46,203 bases of DNA, taken from IMG/VR virus record IMGVR_UViG_3300042558_002558, positions 1-46,203 of that record; one strand, written 5' to 3'. Positions 42,949-46,203 of this stretch are shown in pieces. Below the pieces are notes generated by a model that did not search any database, was not told where the DNA came from, and worked only from the letters and a program-made list of their open reading frames with translations. Each line of letters begins with the position of its first letter. Within the stretch, counting starts at the first letter, position 1. This stretch comes from a virus. The position numbers and the translations under genes are program-made.

Positions 42949-44617
42949 ATACATAATAGGTATATCGGCATTTTACCACGATTCATCAGCATGTCTATTC
43001 AAAAATAGAAAGTTGATGTTTGCGTGTGAAGAAGAAAGATTTACAGGAATAAAACATGATAGTTCATTTCCGCAAAATACAATAGATTACATTTTTAAGA
43101 AATATAAAATTGGTAAAGAGGATATAAGTGCGGTTTGTTATTACGAAGAACCAAAATTAAAATTTAAAAGAGTTTGGGATAATTTTAAAACAAATTTCTT
43201 TAAAGCACCAATTCATGTAACTAAATCTTTAGTTGAAATAACTTCAAATAGAATTAAAATACATAAGTTACTGAAATCAATATCCGATACTATATTTTAT
43301 TCAGAGCATCATAAATCGCATCTTTATTATTCAGCATTTACTTCTGATTTTTTAGAATCTGATGTGGTATCTGTAGATGGAGTTGGTGAAATTGATACAA
43401 TATCATATGGTTCTCATAAAGAAAAATCAATAAAATATAAAAGTGTAGCTCAATATCCACATTCATTGGGGTTGTTTTATTCAGCTATGACATCTTACTT
43501 AGGATTTAAACCAAATGAGGGAGAATATAAGGTTATGGGGTTAGCATCGTATGGTTCTAAGAGTAAATATACTAAATTAGTAGGACAACTTATTAAATTT
43601 GGAGCTGGAAGATTAAATTGTGATATGGAGAAGTTTTGTTGGGATAGAGATGATAAATTAATGTTTAATCACAAATTGGTTGAATGTTTAGGAATCTTAC
43701 CAAGAGATTCAAAAGAACCAATTACAGCGGAACATGAAGATTTGGCATTTGCAGTTCAGCAAGTATATGAAGATGTTTTATTTGCAATTCTAAATAGTAT
43801 AAATACGAATGGTAACCCTAATTTATGTTTGAGTGGTGGATGTGCATATAATGGAACTGCTAATGGTAAGGTATTCCGTAATACAAAGTATAAAAAACTA
43901 TGGATACCATCCGCACCATCCGATGCCGGTTCTGCTATTGGTGCTTGTGTTCATTATAGTGTGTTAAATGATACCGAATTTAAAGGTAGAATTACAAGAA
44001 ACCCATTTTTGGGGCCGGAATATGGATATGGTAGGGTTGTGGAAACGATAGATCCATCTAAAATTGTAAAATATAGCAACGATGAGGAGTTATTAACCAA
44101 AGTTGCTGAAGAATTACATAATGAAAAGGTAATTGGTTGGTTTTATGGAAGTATTGAGTTTGGAGCTAGGGCTTTGGGTAATCGTTCAATCCTTGCATCA
44201 CCTTTAAAGGCTGAAATGAAAGATAAGATTAATAAGGTAATCAAAAAAAGAGAAGGATTTAGACCATTTGCACCTATGGTATTGCAAGATGTGCAAGATA
44301 AGTATTTTGAAACGGATGGAGATGTTCCATATATGAATCAGGTGGTTAAAGTCAGAACTGAATATCAGGAAAAGTTAGGAGCAGTAACTCATGTGGATGG
44401 AACTGCTCGAATTCAAACTATATTTACCACTTCAAACAACCGAATATACAGGTTATTGAGGAAATATGAGAAATTGAGTGGATATCCAATTTTATTAAAC
44501 ACATCATTCAATGTAAAGGATAAAACTATGGTTTTAACGCCGGAAGATGCCTTACAAACCTTCTATGATACGGAAATGGATGTGTTGGTATTGGGTAATT
44601 ATATTGTTTACAAATAA
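42935..44617 (+). CDS. NodU/CmcH/TobZ-type O-carbamoyltransferase
   Basis: 560 aa, the normal length. Motifs: GISAFYHDSSACLF, CEEERFTGIKHDSSFP, SEHHKSHLYYSAF, VDGVGEID, YKVMGLASYG, LSGGCAYNGTANGK, APSDAGSAIGAC, then GWFYGSIEFGARALGNRSILA and REGFRPFAPMV. In this family the N-terminal Kae1/TsaD-like part and a YrdC-like part together move a carbamoyl group from carbamoyl phosphate via an adenylate to a sugar hydroxyl, as in Nod factor, tobramycin or cephamycin. It is the last gene of the island. Confidence 0.92.
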   Translation: MKNDKYIIGISAFYHDSSACLFKNRKLMFACEEERFTGIKHDSSFPQNTIDYIFKKYKIGKEDISAVCYYEEPKLKFKRVWDNFKTNFFKAPIHVTKSLVEITSNRIKIHKLLKSISDTIFYSEHHKSHLYYSAFTSDFLESDVVSVDGVGEIDTISYGSHKEKSIKYKSVAQYPHSLGLFYSAMTSYLGFKPNEGEYKVMGLASYGSKSKYTKLVGQLIKFGAGRLNCDMEKFCWDRDDKLMFNHKLVECLGILPRDSKEPITAEHEDLAFAVQQVYEDVLFAILNSINTNGNPNLCLSGGCAYNGTANGKVFRNTKYKKLWIPSAPSDAGSAIGACVHYSVLNDTEFKGRITRNPFLGPEYGYGRVVETIDPSKIVKYSNDEELLTKVAEELHNEKVIGWFYGSIEFGARALGNRSILASPLKAEMKDKINKVIKKREGFRPFAPMVLQDVQDKYFETDGDVPYMNQVVKVRTEYQEKLGAVTHVDGTARIQTIFTTSNNRIYRLLRKYEKLSGYPILLNTSFNVKDKTMVLTPEDALQTFYDTEMDVLVLGNYIVYK

Positions 44618-44622
44618 ATTAA

Positions 44623-44632
44623 ATATTTATAC
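44623..44632 (+). promoter_or_regulatory. Candidate phage late promoter motif (ATATTTATAC)
   Basis: ATATTTATAC lies 5 nt after the carbamoyltransferase stop and 16 nt before the ATG at 44649. The flank ...ATACATACAAATAAG closely matches the flank of the 3317 site (ATACATAAATAAGG). A TTG lies 17 nt upstream at 44604. This is where the genome returns to structural genes. Confidence 0.4.
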
Positions 44633-44648
44633 ATACAAATAAGATATT

Positions 44649-45014
44649 ATGGCTCAAACAAATTGGACAATCAGACAATTGGAAAGACACATTGTAAACG
44701 GTATCGTTACAAAAGTGTATTGGAAGTGTGAGGTTGTGGATGGTATGTTTACCGCCGCAGCTCAAGATGTTGTAACTATTTGTGATGATTTAAGCACAGT
44801 TGATACCAATGCGCCTGAGTTTACACAATTTTCAAACCTAACTGCACCTCAATTGGTTGAGTGGGTTAAGAATAAATTAGGAAATGAAGAAGTAACAAGC
44901 ATAGTTACTGGATTAACTTATAACATAGATATTCAAAAGGATTACGCTACTAACTTTGTATATGGATTACCTTGGGAAGAGACTGTAACTGAAGAAGAAA
45001 CAACCGAATCTTAA
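44649..45014 (+). CDS. Small phage protein, probably virion-associated
   Basis: 121 aa: NWTIRQLERHIVNGIVTKVYWKCEVVDGMF, then a middle with FSNLTAPQLVEWVKNKLG and an acidic Glu/Thr tail. Short proteins with the opening WTI..LER....G.V....W......G and a later L.E..V..W....L recur in T4-like phages; their role is not known to me. It has a late-type motif upstream and the tail sheath downstream, which fits a structural or assembly role. Confidence 0.55.
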   Translation: MAQTNWTIRQLERHIVNGIVTKVYWKCEVVDGMFTAAAQDVVTICDDLSTVDTNAPEFTQFSNLTAPQLVEWVKNKLGNEEVTSIVTGLTYNIDIQKDYATNFVYGLPWEETVTEEETTES

Positions 45015-45092
45015 GAATATGATACACTAAATAATACTAATAGATTCCTAATACGATATTTTGAAAAAAAATTGTGTTTTGGGGATTTCCCT

Positions 45093-45103
45093 TATATTTA
45101 TAT
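45093..45103 (+). promoter_or_regulatory. Candidate promoter of the tail sheath (TATATTTATAT)
   Basis: TATATTTATAT sits in the 147-nt gap (45015-45161), the longest gene-free stretch in the window. A TTG lies 18 nt upstream (45072-45074), so the site could also read as a host-type promoter with short spacing. The ~58-nt leader is A-rich up to the ATG at 45162, as expected for a highly expressed Bacteroidota-type start. Nothing else was seen in the gap. Confidence 0.45.
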
Positions 45104-45161
45104 GTGTATTTTGTTTGGAAGTACACGGAATTAAAATATAATAACAAATATATAAATAACA

Positions 45162-46203
45162 ATGGCAGAAAGAATCGTATCACCTGGTGTTTTTACAAGA
45201 GAAAATGACCTATCCTTCTTAGCGCAAGGAGTTGGTGAAATTGGAGCAGCATTTATTGGACCTTTTAAGCAAGGACCGGCATTTATTCCAACAATCGTAA
45301 GAACCCAATCAGAATTCGAAGATATCTTCGGAACACCCGATGGAACATATTACACAGAATATGCAGTTCAAAACTATTTAAGAGAAGCTGGAACGGCTAC
45401 CATCGTAAGAGTTGGTGGTATCGGTGGTTATCAACAACCACAACCTTTCGCTTTAAGAATTACAGGTTCTGCTGATGGTGATAACTCCGATGGTAGAATA
45501 TTCGCAGTATTATTCGCTACAGGTTCTAACAATCAACCTACAGGATTCACAGGATCTATTTCAGCAAGTCAATTATCTGATAGTTCATCTTTTGTAATAA
45601 ACAATGCGGGTATAATGGGAAGCTCTTATACACTAAATTTATTACCTTCATCAACTAATGATGTTAGTGATGTATTTGGTGAATCACCATTTGGAACTAA
45701 AGCACCATATACTTATGTATATTTTGAAAATTATGCAGCAACATTAAGTGGTGCTGATTATGGTATCCAAAGAGTTACTATCCCAACACAAGATTTCAGA
45801 CAAGATATTACATACGCTTCAACTCCTTGGGTTCAATCTCAAACGGGAAGCGCACAAGACCCATCAAGCGATTTATTCCGTTTCCACACAATTGGTGATG
45901 GGACAATCTATAACACAAAATACAAAATTGGTATTTCTGGAGTTAAAGCAGCTGGTGAAGATGGTTCAACTGATTATTCTGTATTTAGTGTAACTGTAAG
46001 AGCATTTTCTGACACTGATAGAAGAAAAGTAGTATTAGAAACATTTAACAATGTAAACTTAGACCCCGCTTCTCCTAACTTTATAGCTAGAGTAATTGGT
46101 GATAGAAATGTAACTATTGATTCTGATGGTAAAATTACTGAAAATGGTGATTACTCAAACAAATCAAAATATATTAGAGTTGAAGTAAAAGAGCAAGGTA
46201 CAT
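45162..46203 (+). CDS. Contractile tail sheath protein, T4 gp18-like, 3' end outside window
   Basis: The open frame runs without a stop from the ATG at 45162 to the window end, 347 codons. N terminus MAERIVSPGVFTRENDLSF is the typical sheath opening (SPGV...E.D); then GEIGAAFIGPFKQGPAF, VRTQSEFEDIFGTP, YYTEYAVQNYLREAG, and TIVRVGG, the T4 gp18 domain order. The product polymerises around the tail tube and contracts at infection. It marks the phage as a myovirus. Codons look biased toward ATC, TTC and TAC compared with the island, which fits high expression. Confidence 0.9.
   Translation, partial: MAERIVSPGVFTRENDLSFLAQGVGEIGAAFIGPFKQGPAFIPTIVRTQSEFEDIFGTPDGTYYTEYAVQNYLREAGTATIVRVGGIGGYQQPQPFALRITGSADGDNSDGRIFAVLFATGSNNQPTGFTGSISASQLSDSSSFVINNAGIMGSSYTLNLLPSSTNDVSDVFGESPFGTKAPYTYVYFENYAATLSGADYGIQRVTIPTQDFRQDITYASTPWVQSQTGSAQDPSSDLFRFHTIGDGTIYNTKYKIGISGVKAAGEDGSTDYSVFSVTVRAFSDTDRRKVVLETFNNVNLDPASPNFIARVIGDRNVTIDSDGKITENGDYSNKSKYIRVEVKEQGT

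Noticed and set aside
9287-44617. Bacterial chromosomal polysaccharide locus or prophage-adjacent host DNA
   Set aside because: Phage structural genes flank both sides in the same orientation with no integrase, tRNA or attachment-like repeat, so the island is read as part of the phage genome.
45081-45091. GGGG-ATTT-CCC hairpin upstream of the tail sheath as an operator or terminator
   Set aside because: A 3-bp stem is not enough; it lies where a promoter spacer would be.
45748-45993. 81-aa + strand ORF
   Set aside because: Out-of-frame reading within the tail sheath gene.

Overview
The window is a stretch of a tailed-phage genome. It has a contractile (myovirus-type) tail: a T4 gp18-like tail sheath gene begins at 45162, and the left 9 kb holds tail-fibre genes. 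Every supported gene is on the + strand. Genes are packed with ATGA/TAATG-style overlaps, and no gene-free stretch reaches 300 bases (the longest is 45015-45161). The DNA is AT-rich, starts lack Shine-Dalgarno sequences and usually follow A-rich leaders, and three upstream sites read TTG/TTTG-N20-TAnnTTT(G/A), the promoter form of Bacteroidota. I infer a phage of a Bacteroidota (Flavobacteriia-like) host, probably an uncultured relative of T4-like viruses. I see no tRNA, CRISPR, insertion sequence, integrase or reverse transcriptase.

Layout. (1) 1-9235, tail-fibre module: a 5'-truncated collagen-like fibre, a PKD + BspA-type (DUF285-like) repeat protein, a tail assembly chaperone-like protein, two small structural-type proteins, a 1634-aa collagen-like fibre ending in a peptidase S74 intramolecular chaperone, and a small glycine-rich protein. 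(2) 9287-44617, a ~35-kb accessory island of about 38 genes: sugar and surface chemistry, two host-like promoters at its left end and one inside it. (3) 44649-46203, back to virion genes: a small conserved-looking protein and the tail sheath (cut by the window edge).

The island contains GT-A glycosyltransferases; two tandem beta-1,4-galactosyltransferase (GT7)-like proteins that each appear to carry a LamG/concanavalin-type domain inserted into the catalytic fold; two N-terminal-twitch radical SAM proteins and one B12-binding-type radical SAM protein; four members of a GT10/fucosyltransferase-like family; nine SGNH-hydrolase-like proteins; an arginine:glycine/inosamine-type amidinotransferase; a NodU/CmcH-type carbamoyltransferase; three NAD-dependent sugar epimerase/dehydratases; an RmlC-like 3,5-epimerase; a short DegT/StrS-type aminotransferase; a minimal split TPP enzyme (E1 alpha-like and E1 beta-like); two Fe(II)/2-oxoglutarate oxygenases; a class I methyltransferase; and a degenerate S-adenosylmethionine synthetase homologue.

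Working model (inference): the virus carries its own pathway that builds and attaches unusual, heavily modified sugars (amidino, carbamoyl, amino, methyl, acyl). The island lies between the Ser/Thr-rich collagen-like fibres and the tail sheath, so either the fibre stalks or the host surface are candidate targets. A second motif, ATATTTATA(C/T), lies upstream of several structural genes and at two points inside the island; it may be a phage late promoter.
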